Assembly (NCBI GenBank): GCA_018812925.1
Contig: JAHJCU010000005.1
Span: 207,706-271,705, forward strand
Length of the DNA stretch: 64,000 bases
DNA from: Candidatus Omnitrophota bacterium
GTDB lineage: Bacteria > CAIJMQ01
Reading direction: 5' to 3'
This document shows positions 1 to 9,744 of this stretch, in pieces (position 1 is the first letter of the stretch; every line of letters begins with the position of its first letter). Made by a program: the position numbers and the translations under genes. The notes beneath the pieces are model-generated. The model saw only the letters and a list, made by a program, of their open reading frames with translations, was not told the origin of the DNA and did not search any database.

Positions 1-1
1 T

Positions 2-769
2 GGAGATGGGGATAAATTATGGATAGCTTATGGAGGCTTTGGTAAAGAAAGCGGGTTAGGTATATATACCCCTAAAACAAAGCATTGGGAAACAGTTCTT
101 TGCAGTACAGTAAAAGGTGATACTCCTTTCAATATGGGTAATCCGTATGCCATATCAAACCTTACTTTTTCTCCAAAGAGAGATAAGTTATTTTTTATAG
201 TAGGAGAAGTTGTTGATTCCCGTTGTTTGGGTTGCTTTGACGAGTGGACCCATTTGTGGGGGCTTTGGAAAATTAATATCGAAACGAGAAAAGTAGAGTT
301 TATATGGGATAGAGAACAAGATTGTGGTTATTACCCTGATGTAAAGTATATTATAGATTCAGGCTATAAATGGTGGCTAAAGATAAGAGAATGCCTTATA
401 GAATTCGATCCCGATTTAGAAAAAGGGAAAATCATCGTGGGGGGTTATTATGGGGAAATGTTATTAAGAGGGAAAAAACCAGTACCTCAATTGGAAATTG
501 ATTCTTCTTTTTCTAGGAAAAAGATTCCAATTGAATTGGGGAGCTTAACTGTTCACAATGATAGATGCTGGGAAAGATTAGGTAACAATCAAATAATATC
601 AATACATAAGGATGATAAAGGACATGAAGACACTAAAATATTTAATAATGACATCTTAAATGGAGACGCCGTACGTGAATTTTTCAGCACACCTTATGGA
701 TTGATTGCTATCGGCAACGGAGTAGTAGGACTGATAGAAACCGAGAATATAGATACAAAAAATGAATAG
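2..769 (+). CDS. C-terminal part of a large propeller-like exported protein (5' end outside window)
   Basis: The reading frame is open from base 2, so this is the 3' end of a longer gene; an internal ATG at 134 is not the real start. The 255 visible residues align along their length with residues about 845-1116 of the next gene (shared GDKLW, GLGIY, WGLWKI, LIAIGNG and VGLIETE), so the two are tandem paralogues. The repeated W/G-rich strands resemble a beta-propeller similar to two-component-regulator propeller repeats; that fold is inference. It lacks an about 17-residue stretch found in the downstream copy. Its stop overlaps the next gene's start by 8 bases, suggesting translational coupling. 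Function unknown. Confidence 0.8.
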   Translation, partial: GDGDKLWIAYGGFGKESGLGIYTPKTKHWETVLCSTVKGDTPFNMGNPYAISNLTFSPKRDKLFFIVGEVVDSRCLGCFDEWTHLWGLWKINIETRKVEFIWDREQDCGYYPDVKYIIDSGYKWWLKIRECLIEFDPDLEKGKIIVGGYYGEMLLRGKKPVPQLEIDSSFSRKKIPIELGSLTVHNDRCWERLGNNQIISIHKDDKGHEDTKIFNNDILNGDAVREFFSTPYGLIAIGNGVVGLIETENIDTKNE

Positions 770-3700
770 AAAATTTTTGAGTTTTGCATTGCTTGTTCTA
801 GTAATAATAATCCCATTAGAAGCGGCTGAGACAAAATCCCAACCAACAATTGCAGTTCTGGGAACAACAACGGAACTGTCTGATTTATGTTCGCTTGTTG
901 AGGCGGGGCTGTTTCAAAAAGGGTTGGCTTTAGTTGAACGGGCAAAAATAGACAGCATATTAAAAGAGCAGAAGCTAACTGCCTCGGGACTCGTTGAACG
1001 AGATAATCTCCTAAAATTAGGACAATTAATCCGAGCAGATGGATTCCTGTTGATATCAATAGAGGAAGTCCCAAAAGAAAACAAAAACAAACTTCTTCGT
1101 ATTCGTCTTATTGACACAGCACATGGACTATGTTTTCTGGATACCTTTGAATCTTGGGATGATACAAAATTAAAAGAAACTACAGAAAGAATTACAGGAA
1201 ATGTATCTGCAATGGCTCCCAAACTAATCCTGCCTCCAGATAAAGCAATCCCGATAGGTATAGTAGGTATTCATAGGGTCGAACTTGATGAACGCTATCA
1301 ATGGCTTACAAGAGCATTACCTGTAATGCTGTCAGCACGTCTAAACAAAGAGCCAAGAATAATAATGCTTGAACGTGAAGACCTGAAGATGCTCTTGGAC
1401 GAGAAACTACTGACAAAAGGACAAGACACAGCATTCTTAAATTCTGCCATATTAATTGATGGATATCTACAAAGAGGAGAAAAGGAAGGGATAAAGCTAC
1501 GAGATGAGGAGGATGAAATAAAGTTAGAACTACATATGAAAGATTTCTTAGGTAAAGAAAGAGCTGTATTTACAGAGTTAGTTCATCCTGATGAACCATT
1601 AACAACAGTAGAGAAAGTAGTACCCAACATCATCAAAGAATTACTTAATGCTTCATCTATAACTGTATGGGAACCCAAGAAAGAGGCTGAAGAATTTTTC
1701 CTACAAGGAGATTTGTTAAAGAAACACGGAAGACACAAAGATGCAATATCACCCCTTGAAACGGCATATGCTCTTCAACCAGATAATATTATTTACACAG
1801 GAGCACTTTTTGAGAATGAATGGGGTACTCGTGTTATACAGGGAGGACATACTGTAGAAACAGGTATCTCTAATTATTCAGATTTAGAATTGGCTTGTAC
1901 TGTCTCTCGTTTGGTTCGACAAATAAAAACGGGATACGAGAACGGTTCAGTATCTGCAGATGATATTCTAAAATGGGAAGAATTAATCGGTAAAGGAGGC
2001 GCTTGGAAAGGCGGCTATCTTATAAATTCCGCTTCGTCTTCTACTCAAGAAGTTAGAGATATAAACCGCGAAAACCGAAATTTTTTTGTAGAGATACTAA
2101 AAAAAATTAGTAAAAGAAACAATAACAGGTATCTTCCTTTAACTGCAGTTTACATTAGTTCTGACAATCCATACGAATTGATAAAAAACTTTAGAGAATT
2201 TGCGCAGGAAGTTATTTTGCCTCCTAAAATAGGCGAAATGGAGCAATCATTTGATGAAAGATATGTTGCTTGCCGTTTAATATTAACACAACTGCCGGAT
2301 CGTTGGGGACCGTACGCTCTTTCTGAGAAGAGTCAATTAAGAGAACAAAGCAAAAAATTTCAGGAATTATGGATAGAATATGTTAAAGAACTAACACAAA
2401 TTAAAGACCCATTAGTAAGATTTTCAAGTTGTTTATGTCTTGCGCAAATATTAAAAAGAGGAAGTCCAGAAGCAAAGGAATATTGTTTGAAGGCAGTAGA
2501 TATCTTGCTAACAGAACTTAATAGTCCCAATGAACCTTTTAAAAGTAATTCAAGGACGTATAAAGAATCTATGCGTAGCGATATGAAATGTGGTATAAGG
2601 TTTGCGGGATTTCCCTATGATGAAGAAGTTAGCATTTTTGAGAAGATTTATGAACCCTTAATAGTAAATAAAGACTGTCATAATTTAATGTTATGGCGTC
2701 CGACGCTAATAGGGTTTGCACCTATTTTCCGTCCCACTCCCGAAGAAGAAAGGCGCTACATAAAACTCTTAGAAAGAATAGCTGATGTTTTTGAGACTTG
2801 TGGCACTGATAAATGGGTTTTAACCGAGATAAAAGATTATTTAATAAGAGCAAAGAAGAAATTCCCTGAGTTAGGATCTTCCAATAATCCAACAACTCTT
2901 CCAGTTAATATCTTACTAAGCAATAAAGACTGGCAACAGAACAAGAAATTTAAACATACAAAATTTATGTGTCAGGATGATATGTTATGGATTTCTTTTG
3001 CAGAGCCTGGCGTCGGTCTTGCGGGAATAAATCTCAAGACAAGACAATTAACTTCGCTCTGGTATACAGATTTAGGCGGCAGGGAAATAGCATTTCCTTG
3101 TTTCTGGGAACCACCACTTTCTTTAGTAACTCCAATAAATGGTATAGCAGTAAGCGCAAATGCGAGTTATGTTGCTATCTGGAATATTGGTTTAATAGAG
3201 TTCCCGGGAAGTTCTGTTGTTGGCAAAAAATCTTTTGCAACTCCTAAAATATTTACTGAAAAAGACGGGCTTCCTTCAATATCAATTACAAGTATGGCTG
3301 GAAATGGAGATAAATTATGGGTTGCTTATGGAGGAACAGAACAAAGACATGGTAGAAGAGCATATGGTACTGTTTATTCAGCCGCAGAAAAAGATAGCGG
3401 ATTAGGTATATATAATCCTAAAACAAGACATTGGGAAACTGTATTTTGTAGTACCCTAAAAAGCGGTAATAATCCTTTCAATTCAGGGAACCCCTATGTC
3501 ATTTCTGACCTTACGTTTTCTTCTAAGAAAGACAAATTATTTTTTGTGGTAGGTAATCAAACTCGTGAGTCAGCTCAAAGAATTGATGAAATGAATAAGT
3601 GGTGGGGGCTTTGGAAAATTGATGTCAGCACAAGAAAACCTAAGTTTCTATGGTATAGAGAAGGGAATGATGATAATAGTTGTTATTCCCTAATATCTGG

Positions 3701-4112
3701 GCATATTTTAGATTCTGGAGATAAATTGTGGATTAAAGGAGAGGGCTCTCTTGTAGAATTTGATCCTAATTCAGAAAAGGCTAAAATTATAATAAACAGG
3801 TCCTGGTCAAGAAATACACATCCACCTCAACCTGAAAAAGAAATAGATTATTCTTTTTCTGAAAAGAAGAACCTATTTAGCTATGGTTCTTTTGATTGTA
3901 AATGTTCTGCTGTCTATAAAGATACATTTTGGGGGCGATTGGGGAGAAATCAGTTAATAACTACACATAAGAAAAAAGAAGAAGTGCAAATAATTGACAA
4001 CAATATTCTGGATGGTGATCCAGTGCAATATTTTTTCAGCACACCTTATGGATTAATTGCCATCGGCAATGGAACTGTAGGACTGATAGAAACAGAAGGT
4101 ATTGGGAAATAA
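762..4112 (+). CDS. Large exported protein: CsgG-like N-terminal repeats, TPR-like segment, C-terminal propeller-like region
   Basis: 1116 residues. Residues 1-21 form a signal peptide (MNRKF, hydrophobic core, then LEAAE). Residues about 28-105 (IAVLG, LVERAKIDSILKEQ, ADGFLLI) and again about 165-245 (GIVGIHR, MLEREDLKMLLDEK, ILIDGYL) look like two successive CsgG/TolB-N-type domains, as in proteins that build a value from lipoprotein-like subunits. About 305-345 (FLQGDLLKKHGRHKDAISPLETA) resembles one TPR. The middle is helical and unassigned. About 720-1110 has propeller-like strands and matches the truncated paralogue upstream. Likely periplasmic or envelope-associated. It overlaps the preceding gene by 8 bases. 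Domain calls come from motif reading; precise function unknown. Confidence 0.85.
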   Translation: MNRKFLSFALLVLVIIIPLEAAETKSQPTIAVLGTTTELSDLCSLVEAGLFQKGLALVERAKIDSILKEQKLTASGLVERDNLLKLGQLIRADGFLLISIEEVPKENKNKLLRIRLIDTAHGLCFLDTFESWDDTKLKETTERITGNVSAMAPKLILPPDKAIPIGIVGIHRVELDERYQWLTRALPVMLSARLNKEPRIIMLEREDLKMLLDEKLLTKGQDTAFLNSAILIDGYLQRGEKEGIKLRDEEDEIKLELHMKDFLGKERAVFTELVHPDEPLTTVEKVVPNIIKELLNASSITVWEPKKEAEEFFLQGDLLKKHGRHKDAISPLETAYALQPDNIIYTGALFENEWGTRVIQGGHTVETGISNYSDLELACTVSRLVRQIKTGYENGSVSADDILKWEELIGKGGAWKGGYLINSASSSTQEVRDINRENRNFFVEILKKISKRNNNRYLPLTAVYISSDNPYELIKNFREFAQEVILPPKIGEMEQSFDERYVACRLILTQLPDRWGPYALSEKSQLREQSKKFQELWIEYVKELTQIKDPLVRFSSCLCLAQILKRGSPEAKEYCLKAVDILLTELNSPNEPFKSNSRTYKESMRSDMKCGIRFAGFPYDEEVSIFEKIYEPLIVNKDCHNLMLWRPTLIGFAPIFRPTPEEERRYIKLLERIADVFETCGTDKWVLTEIKDYLIRAKKKFPELGSSNNPTTLPVNILLSNKDWQQNKKFKHTKFMCQDDMLWISFAEPGVGLAGINLKTRQLTSLWYTDLGGREIAFPCFWEPPLSLVTPINGIAVSANASYVAIWNIGLIEFPGSSVVGKKSFATPKIFTEKDGLPSISITSMAGNGDKLWVAYGGTEQRHGRRAYGTVYSAAEKDSGLGIYNPKTRHWETVFCSTLKSGNNPFNSGNPYVISDLTFSSKKDKLFFVVGNQTRESAQRIDEMNKWWGLWKIDVSTRKPKFLWYREGNDDNSCYSLISGHILDSGDKLWIKGEGSLVEFDPNSEKAKIIINRSWSRNTHPPQPEKEIDYSFSEKKNLFSYGSFDCKCSAVYKDTFWGRLGRNQLITTHKKKEEVQIIDNNILDGDPVQYFFSTPYGLIAIGNGTVGLIETEGIGK

Positions 4113-4154
4113 ATTTATTAGAACAATAAAACAAGTAGAGTAAGGAGAATAATT

Positions 4155-4808
4155 ATGAGATATTTATTAAGAGTTGTGTTATTAGTAGCGATATTGGGTA
4201 TAACTAATATCGCATTTTCAGAAGAGCCCGTTATTCCTTCTCTTGCCCCAGATATTATGGAAGCAATATTAACTGAAGGTAGAGATTTGCTTAGAACTAT
4301 TATGACAGTTGAAAAAACATATTTTTCCGAATATGGGAAACATACAACTAAATGGAAAGATATAAATGCGGATGTCGATTTGACTAAGAATAAATATTTC
4401 ATTACGCCTCCGGTTATTATTGTTTGGGGTAATGGTTTTAAAGCTACTGTTAAAGGTTCTGGAAAAGCAGATTGGATTTGCATCAGTATAAACCAAAATG
4501 GTGTTATAACTCATATGAATATTAAGCGAGCAATAGGAAGCGAAGGGCAAGATTTAGTTGCTTTGATTAGAACGCAGGAAAGGGTTTATTTTTCAAAGAA
4601 CAACAGATATACGGATAAATGGGAAGACATAAGCGCAGAAATTGATTTAACTAATAATAAGTTTTTCATTACGACTCCCGTTATTACTGTTTCCGGGAAT
4701 GGAAGTTATACTACTTTTACTGCTACCATAACGGGTTCGAGAGAAGCAAAGGGAGTTAGTATAAGCATAAACCAAAACGGGAGTGTAACAGCAACAGGTC
4801 TGTATTAA
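4155..4808 (+). CDS. Exported protein with two tandem pilin-like globular domains
   Basis: 217 residues, with a signal peptide about 1-22 and an AAGGAG site 8 bases before the ATG. The mature part is two copies of one domain: about 50-115 (EKTYFSEYGKHTTKWKDI, KNKYFIT) and about 135-205 (ERVYFSKNNRYTDKWEDI, NNKFFIT), each ending in a SINQNG strand. The pattern of a helix with YF...Y..KW followed by a four-strand sheet recalls the C-terminal domain of type IV pilin or pseudopilins, but the N-terminal pilin helix and GFxxxE motif are absent. It sits 42 bases after the propeller protein and before a terminator, so it may form the end of that transcript. Function unknown. Confidence 0.75.
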   Translation: MRYLLRVVLLVAILGITNIAFSEEPVIPSLAPDIMEAILTEGRDLLRTIMTVEKTYFSEYGKHTTKWKDINADVDLTKNKYFITPPVIIVWGNGFKATVKGSGKADWICISINQNGVITHMNIKRAIGSEGQDLVALIRTQERVYFSKNNRYTDKWEDISAEIDLTNNKFFITTPVITVSGNGSYTTFTATITGSREAKGVSISINQNGSVTATGLY

Positions 4809-4838
4809 ACAGTTAAAAAGTAGATGATAGTATCTAAA

Positions 4839-4881
4839 GGGGAAAATCTCTTCTTTAATAAGAGATTTCCCCCCCCTTTTG
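4839..4881 (+). terminator. Rho-independent terminator
   Basis: A 13-bp stem with one bulged A (GGGGAAA..CTCTT pairing with AAGAG..TTCCCC), a 7-nt loop and a C/T-rich tail, 31 bases after the pilin-like gene. It separates the exported-protein cluster from smc. Confidence 0.75.
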
Positions 4882-4939
4882 TTTGTAGCAATTCCTCAAT
4901 GTCTTTGATAAAATAAACCGATGCTTAAGGCTTTTCTAA

Positions 4940-4945
4940 TATAAT
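4940..4945 (+). promoter_or_regulatory. -10 box of smc (probably leaderless)
   Basis: Perfect TATAAT 11 bases before the smc ATG, with no Shine-Dalgarno in between. No convincing -35 at 16-18 bp. Confidence 0.45.
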
Positions 4946-4956
4946 TTAATCGCGCA

Positions 4957-7900
4957 ATGGAACTTAAAAGTTTAAAGATTTTCGGATTCAAGTCATTTCC
5001 CGATGAAACCAAGTTTGAATTTGAGCCCGGCGTTACCGCAATAGTTGGTCCCAACGGTTGCGGAAAAAGTAATATCGTTGACGCTATCCGCTGGACTCTG
5101 GGTGAACAAAATGTCCATTCTCTTCGCGCGGGTCTAACAGAGCAGCTTATCTTTAACGGCAGTCAAACGCGCCAGCCGCTTGGTATGGCAGAAGTTTCGC
5201 TTACTTTCTCCAATCCCAGCCATTATGCTCCGCCTTCTTTAGGCGGCAGTGACAAAGTAAATCTTACTTTTTCTGAAATAACTATTACGCGCAAAATTTT
5301 CCGTTCGGGTGAAAGCGAATATTTTATTAATAAAGCTCCCTGCCGATTAAAAGATATTACGGAAGTTTTTATGGATACGGGTCTTGGTGTCAATGCATAT
5401 TCGGTAATAAGCCAAGACCAAATCGATATGATACTTAACGCTAAACCCGAAGAACGCAGATATATATTCGAAGAAGCTGCCGGCATAACCAAATACAGTA
5501 AGAGGAAAAACGAAGCATTAAGAAAATTAGACCTTACCAAACAAAACTTACTCAGAGTTCAGGATATTATCGCCGAGCTGGAACGCCAGAGCAACGTATT
5601 GAAAAGGCAGGTATATAAAGCCAAACGTTATCGGGGTTTCAATGATGAACTTAAAAGCCTTCAGGTGACGGATGCTTTTTACCAATACAAAGGTTTCCAG
5701 GAAGAAAAAAGCAGGATAGATAAATCAATAGAAAATTTCGGGAAAGAGAAAAGCGACATAGATGTTGTTTTCAAAAAAGAGGAAGAAACTTTCAGAAATC
5801 TGCAGGACGGATTAACGAAGCTGGAAACCGAACTTGAAGAAAAAAGGGAAGAACAGCTTCGGCTATTTGCCGAGATAGAAAGAGGCAATTCCACGATTAT
5901 CGTCAATGAGGAAAGAATAAAAAATTTAACCCTTAAGTTGGCGGAAGAGGGTGTCGTAAAAACAAAATTAAACGAAGAATTTTCCGCTATTTCCCAGCAG
6001 CTCAAATCTCATTTAAAAACCATTGAGTTGGCGAAAAAAGAAGAAGAAGCTTTAAGCATAGAAGCCGAAGAGGTTTCCGGAAAGATTACCGAAATATCCG
6101 ATAGGGAAAAAACAAACGAAAAAGAACTGGAAGAGAAAAATTCGCAATTGATAGAGCTATTATCCGAACAAGCGCGTCTTAAAAACGCTTTGGAAAATTC
6201 AAAAATCAATGCGCATAATCTGGAAATCAGGTTAAAGAAATTAGCAGAAGAAAAAGAGGGTATGGTTGTCCTTAAACTGTCTTTAGAAACCGAACTTAAT
6301 ACTAAAAAACAAGAGTTAGAAAACAGCAAAAAAGAGGCAGAGGAAGTAGAAGCAAGGATTAAATCGTTTGAGAAGAGTTTAATAAAAATAGAGGAAGCGT
6401 TAAAAAGAGTAGAAGACGGTATTATTAACGTTAAATCCGAACTGCAGGCGAAAAGAACCCATCTTTCCGCGTTAGAAGAAATGCATTCCAAAGACGAAGG
6501 GATGCAGAGTTCGGTTAAATTTATCATGGAATCGGAAGAAAAATCTCATGCTTACGGCTTGATTTTTAATACATTACAAGTGTCCGAAGAATTCCAAAAA
6601 GCGATTGAAGTGGCGTTGATGGATAATGTTCAGGGTTTGATAGTAAAAGACAATGACGCTGTTTCAAAACTTATAGAGATGCTAAAGGACAAAGAAAGAG
6701 GCAGAGCCACTTTCTTCCCCGTGGCAAATATAACAAGAAGCAGGGCAAGCGGTGATTCTAAATATGAATTTGCCATAGATAAAATAAAATTCCCGCAGGA
6801 ATACGCAGGCATATTTAATTATCTCCTAGATAAAGTGGTTATTGCCAAGAATTGGGATGAAGCGCTCAAGTTATATTCCTCTTTAAGTGAAGAATATAAG
6901 ATAGTAACCCGCGACGGGGAGCTATTACATCCCGGCGGTTTTATACAGGGCGGTTCCAGAAACCAAATGCATGCGTTGATCGGCAGAAAAGAGAGAATAG
7001 ACAAGATGCAAAAGGAAGTATCCGTCTTGGAAGAAAAATTAAAATCGGTCGAACAAAAGAAAATCGAAGAACTCAACAAAATTAAAAAAATAGAACAGGA
7101 TTTACAAGAACAAAGAAGGAATTTAGCTAATAAGAACGAGAATAGGGCAAAGTTGGAAAATGAAAGCGGTTCAATTGTAGAAAAACTAAGTGAACTTCAA
7201 AAAAGAGACAAGTTCTTAATAGACGAAGAGAAAAATCTTGTTCAAGAAAAGGAACTGGCGGGAGAAAAACATAAAGAAACCCAAGAAGAATTAGAAGCTA
7301 TACAAACAAAAACAAACGAGCATAACCTGGCTATCGGTTCCATAAAAAAATCCGTTGAATCCTTAAGCGAAGAAGAGACAAAAATAAAGGAAATTTCGGA
7401 AGAGAAAAGAATAAAACTGTTCAATTTGAGGCAATCCCTCAAAAACGCCGAAGATACGCTTAAGAATCTGGAAGATAAAAAGAAAATGTTGCTTGAAAGA
7501 ATTCCGAATCTAAGCGTTGAAGCCGAAGAAGCCAACAAGAGAATGGAGCTTTTAAAGAAAGAAACGGAAGACAGCAAGGCGAAACTAATAGAGAATAAAC
7601 AGCAGATAGAGTCTTTAAAACAGAATTTGGAAGAACTAAAAACCAAAAGGACTGTTATCGGTGAACAAAGCAAAGATAAAGAACAATTCATAAGGGAAAA
7701 AGGTTCACAACTGGAAGAAAGAAGAAACGCTTTGCAATCTTTGGAAATAGAAAAGACAAAAATTGAAACCGAAATTAAAGACTTAAAGGAAAATATTTCT
7801 TCCAACCATGCAATATCGTTAGACGATTTCACGCCTCCTGAAACCGAAACGGCAAAGGAGCATATCAAAGAAAGAGTTGAAGATTTAAAAGATAAACTCA

Positions 7901-8598
7901 CGGGCATGGGCAATGTAAACCTTGCCGCGATAGAGGAAGAAGAAGAGCTTAACGAAAGATATAGTTTCTATCTTACACAGCAAAAAGATTTACTTGATTC
8001 CGAACAATCTTTGAGGGATACAATAACGCAAATAAATTCCACCGCGCGCAGTTTGTTCAGAACCACGCTTGATAATGTAAGGAAAGAATTCAGAGATGTT
8101 TTTATAAATCTCTTTCAGGGCGGAGAAGCTGATTTGAAACTTGTCGGTTCACAGGATATTCTGGAAGCGGGAATTGATATAGTCGTATCGCCTCCGGGTA
8201 AAAAACTTTCTTCAATTAGTTTGCTCTCGGGCGGAGAAAGAGCATTAACTTCTATTGCCCTGCTTTTTGCTCTTTTTAAAGTAAAACCTTCCCCGTTTTG
8301 TGTTCTTGACGAGATAGATGCTCCTTTGGATGAAAACAATATAGAAAGGTTTACGAATTTCTTAAAAGATTTGGCAAAAGATACCCAGTTTATAATAATT
8401 TCCCATAACAAAAAGACCTTGTCTATTTCAGAAATCTTGTACGGCGTAACGATGGAAGAACCCGGCGTTTCCAAGATGATATCCGTAAAATTTGTTGGGC
8501 GTCATAAAGATGATGCAGATAAAAACAAAACTGAAACTGCCACTAAACTCGCTGATGCTAAAGTTTCTAATAAAACTGTTACGCAGGCGGCGGAATAA
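4957..8598 (+). CDS. smc: Chromosome segregation ATPase SMC
   Basis: 1213 residues, the usual length for bacterial SMC. The N-terminal ATPase lobe has Walker A GPNGCGKS at 31-38; two long coiled coils (about 170-500 and 680-1010, rich in K/E) flank a hinge at about 515-680 (YGLIFNTLQVSEEF, GGFIQGGSRN). The C-terminal lobe has the LLSGGE signature at 1089-1094 and Walker B CVLDEIDAPLD near 1115-1125. It is the DNA-loop-extruding core of condensin and acts with ScpA/ScpB, which are not in this window. The ATG follows a -10 box at 11 bases; ftsY begins 8 bases after the stop, so the two are probably cotranscribed. Confidence 0.98.
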   Translation: MELKSLKIFGFKSFPDETKFEFEPGVTAIVGPNGCGKSNIVDAIRWTLGEQNVHSLRAGLTEQLIFNGSQTRQPLGMAEVSLTFSNPSHYAPPSLGGSDKVNLTFSEITITRKIFRSGESEYFINKAPCRLKDITEVFMDTGLGVNAYSVISQDQIDMILNAKPEERRYIFEEAAGITKYSKRKNEALRKLDLTKQNLLRVQDIIAELERQSNVLKRQVYKAKRYRGFNDELKSLQVTDAFYQYKGFQEEKSRIDKSIENFGKEKSDIDVVFKKEEETFRNLQDGLTKLETELEEKREEQLRLFAEIERGNSTIIVNEERIKNLTLKLAEEGVVKTKLNEEFSAISQQLKSHLKTIELAKKEEEALSIEAEEVSGKITEISDREKTNEKELEEKNSQLIELLSEQARLKNALENSKINAHNLEIRLKKLAEEKEGMVVLKLSLETELNTKKQELENSKKEAEEVEARIKSFEKSLIKIEEALKRVEDGIINVKSELQAKRTHLSALEEMHSKDEGMQSSVKFIMESEEKSHAYGLIFNTLQVSEEFQKAIEVALMDNVQGLIVKDNDAVSKLIEMLKDKERGRATFFPVANITRSRASGDSKYEFAIDKIKFPQEYAGIFNYLLDKVVIAKNWDEALKLYSSLSEEYKIVTRDGELLHPGGFIQGGSRNQMHALIGRKERIDKMQKEVSVLEEKLKSVEQKKIEELNKIKKIEQDLQEQRRNLANKNENRAKLENESGSIVEKLSELQKRDKFLIDEEKNLVQEKELAGEKHKETQEELEAIQTKTNEHNLAIGSIKKSVESLSEEETKIKEISEEKRIKLFNLRQSLKNAEDTLKNLEDKKKMLLERIPNLSVEAEEANKRMELLKKETEDSKAKLIENKQQIESLKQNLEELKTKRTVIGEQSKDKEQFIREKGSQLEERRNALQSLEIEKTKIETEIKDLKENISSNHAISLDDFTPPETETAKEHIKERVEDLKDKLTGMGNVNLAAIEEEEELNERYSFYLTQQKDLLDSEQSLRDTITQINSTARSLFRTTLDNVRKEFRDVFINLFQGGEADLKLVGSQDILEAGIDIVVSPPGKKLSSISLLSGGERALTSIALLFALFKVKPSPFCVLDEIDAPLDENNIERFTNFLKDLAKDTQFIIISHNKKTLSISEILYGVTMEEPGVSKMISVKFVGRHKDDADKNKTETATKLADAKVSNKTVTQAAE

Positions 8599-8606
8599 TT
8601 CTTAAA

Positions 8607-9566
8607 ATGTTTTTCAAAAAGAAACAGACACACCCCATTAGAAGTCCCGATATAAAGTCAGAAATTACTTCCAATAAGACCCATTTCGGACTTCTAAAAA
8701 CCAGAACATCCGTTTTAGAAAAGATTTCCAATCTATTTAAGAAAAATGTAGAAACAGAAAACTTATGGAGTGAACTGGAACAGATTCTTATAGAATCAGA
8801 TATGGGCGTTAGGTTGTCCTGCGAAGTTTTGGAAAATTTAAGGAAAAACATAAAAATAACTATTAGCAAAGACGAGATACTAAAAAACTTAGAAAAAGAG
8901 ATTTTAAAAAATTTTCTTCAAGTTCCAAGAAATTTAAACGCTTGCGATACACCCCCTTCGATTATTCTTGTTCTTGGTGTAAACGGAGTAGGTAAAACGC
9001 TTACTACCGGCAAGTTAGCTTATAGATTGAAAAATGAAGGCAAGAAGGTTATTCTGGCTGCAGGTGATACTTTTAGAGCGGCGGCTATTGAACAACTCGG
9101 TATTTTTAGTAAGAAAATAGATATAGATATAATAAAGCATAGTCACGGCGCCGACCCTGCGGCTGTCTGTTATGATGCAATAGAGGCGGCACAAGCAAGA
9201 GGCGCGGATTTTTTACTTATTGATACCGCAGGCAGGTCGCATGTCGATAAAAGTCTTATGGAGAGCTTGAAAAAGATAAAAAGAGTGATAGATAATCGTC
9301 TGCCGGGTGCTTTGAAAGAAGTGTTTTTGGTATTGGATGCCACCACAGGACAGAACGCTCTTTCTCAGGCAAAAGTCTTTGCAGATTCACTCGGTGTTAC
9401 AGGTATTGTTCTCACAAAATTAGACGGAACTGCAAAAGGCGGTATAATAGTGGCAATAGAACAGGAAATTAAGGTTCCTATTAAGTTTGTAGGAACAGGA
9501 GAGAGTCTGGAAAACTTTGAAGTGTTTGACCCGAATGTTTTTGTAGAATCACTGTTTGAGGAATAA
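8607..9566 (+). CDS. ftsY: Signal recognition particle receptor FtsY
   Basis: 319 residues. The short basic N-terminus (MFFKKK) and helical N domain (about 40-110) precede the SRP GTPase G domain: GVNGVGKT at 124-131, DTFRAAAIEQL near 153, DTAGR at 206-210 and TKLDG near 270, ending in GTGE and DLxxF-like FEVFDP. It docks ribosome-SRP complexes at the inner membrane. It lacks the long acidic N-terminal extension of E. coli FtsY, as in many other phyla. It follows smc by 8 bases; the smc-ftsY pairing is common in bacteria. Confidence 0.97.
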   Translation: MFFKKKQTHPIRSPDIKSEITSNKTHFGLLKTRTSVLEKISNLFKKNVETENLWSELEQILIESDMGVRLSCEVLENLRKNIKITISKDEILKNLEKEILKNFLQVPRNLNACDTPPSIILVLGVNGVGKTLTTGKLAYRLKNEGKKVILAAGDTFRAAAIEQLGIFSKKIDIDIIKHSHGADPAAVCYDAIEAAQARGADFLLIDTAGRSHVDKSLMESLKKIKRVIDNRLPGALKEVFLVLDATTGQNALSQAKVFADSLGVTGIVLTKLDGTAKGGIIVAIEQEIKVPIKFVGTGESLENFEVFDPNVFVESLFEE

Positions 9567-9583
9567 TTCTAAAAATGATTATA

Positions 9584-9716
9584 AAAATCCGAAATACGAA
9601 TATCGAAAATCGAAACAAATTCAAAATTATAATTACCAAAATTCTAAACATTTGTTTTGAAAATTTGAATTTTTGTCATTCGTGCTTCGGATTTAGGATT
9701 TCGAATTTCAAAAGAC
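9584..9716. repeat. Imperfect palindrome of stuttered 'CGAAATACGAAT' units
   Basis: Fills the ftsY-hisS gap. The left arm (AATCCGAAATACGAATATCG...) is roughly the reverse complement of the right arm (...CATTCGTGCTTCGGATT), with each arm made of repeated 7-10-nt ATTCG/CGAAT words and an A/T-rich centre. A related single arm lies at 15021-15092. A 64-codon open frame across it is not considered a gene. Confidence 0.7.
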
Positions 9717-9744
9717 AAAATGGTAGTATTAAATTAAAAATATT

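Noticed and set aside
7242-7913. 223-codon minus-strand frame opposite smc
   Set aside because: Ser/Leu/Phe-rich antisense of the K/E-rich coiled coil; a typical shadow frame.
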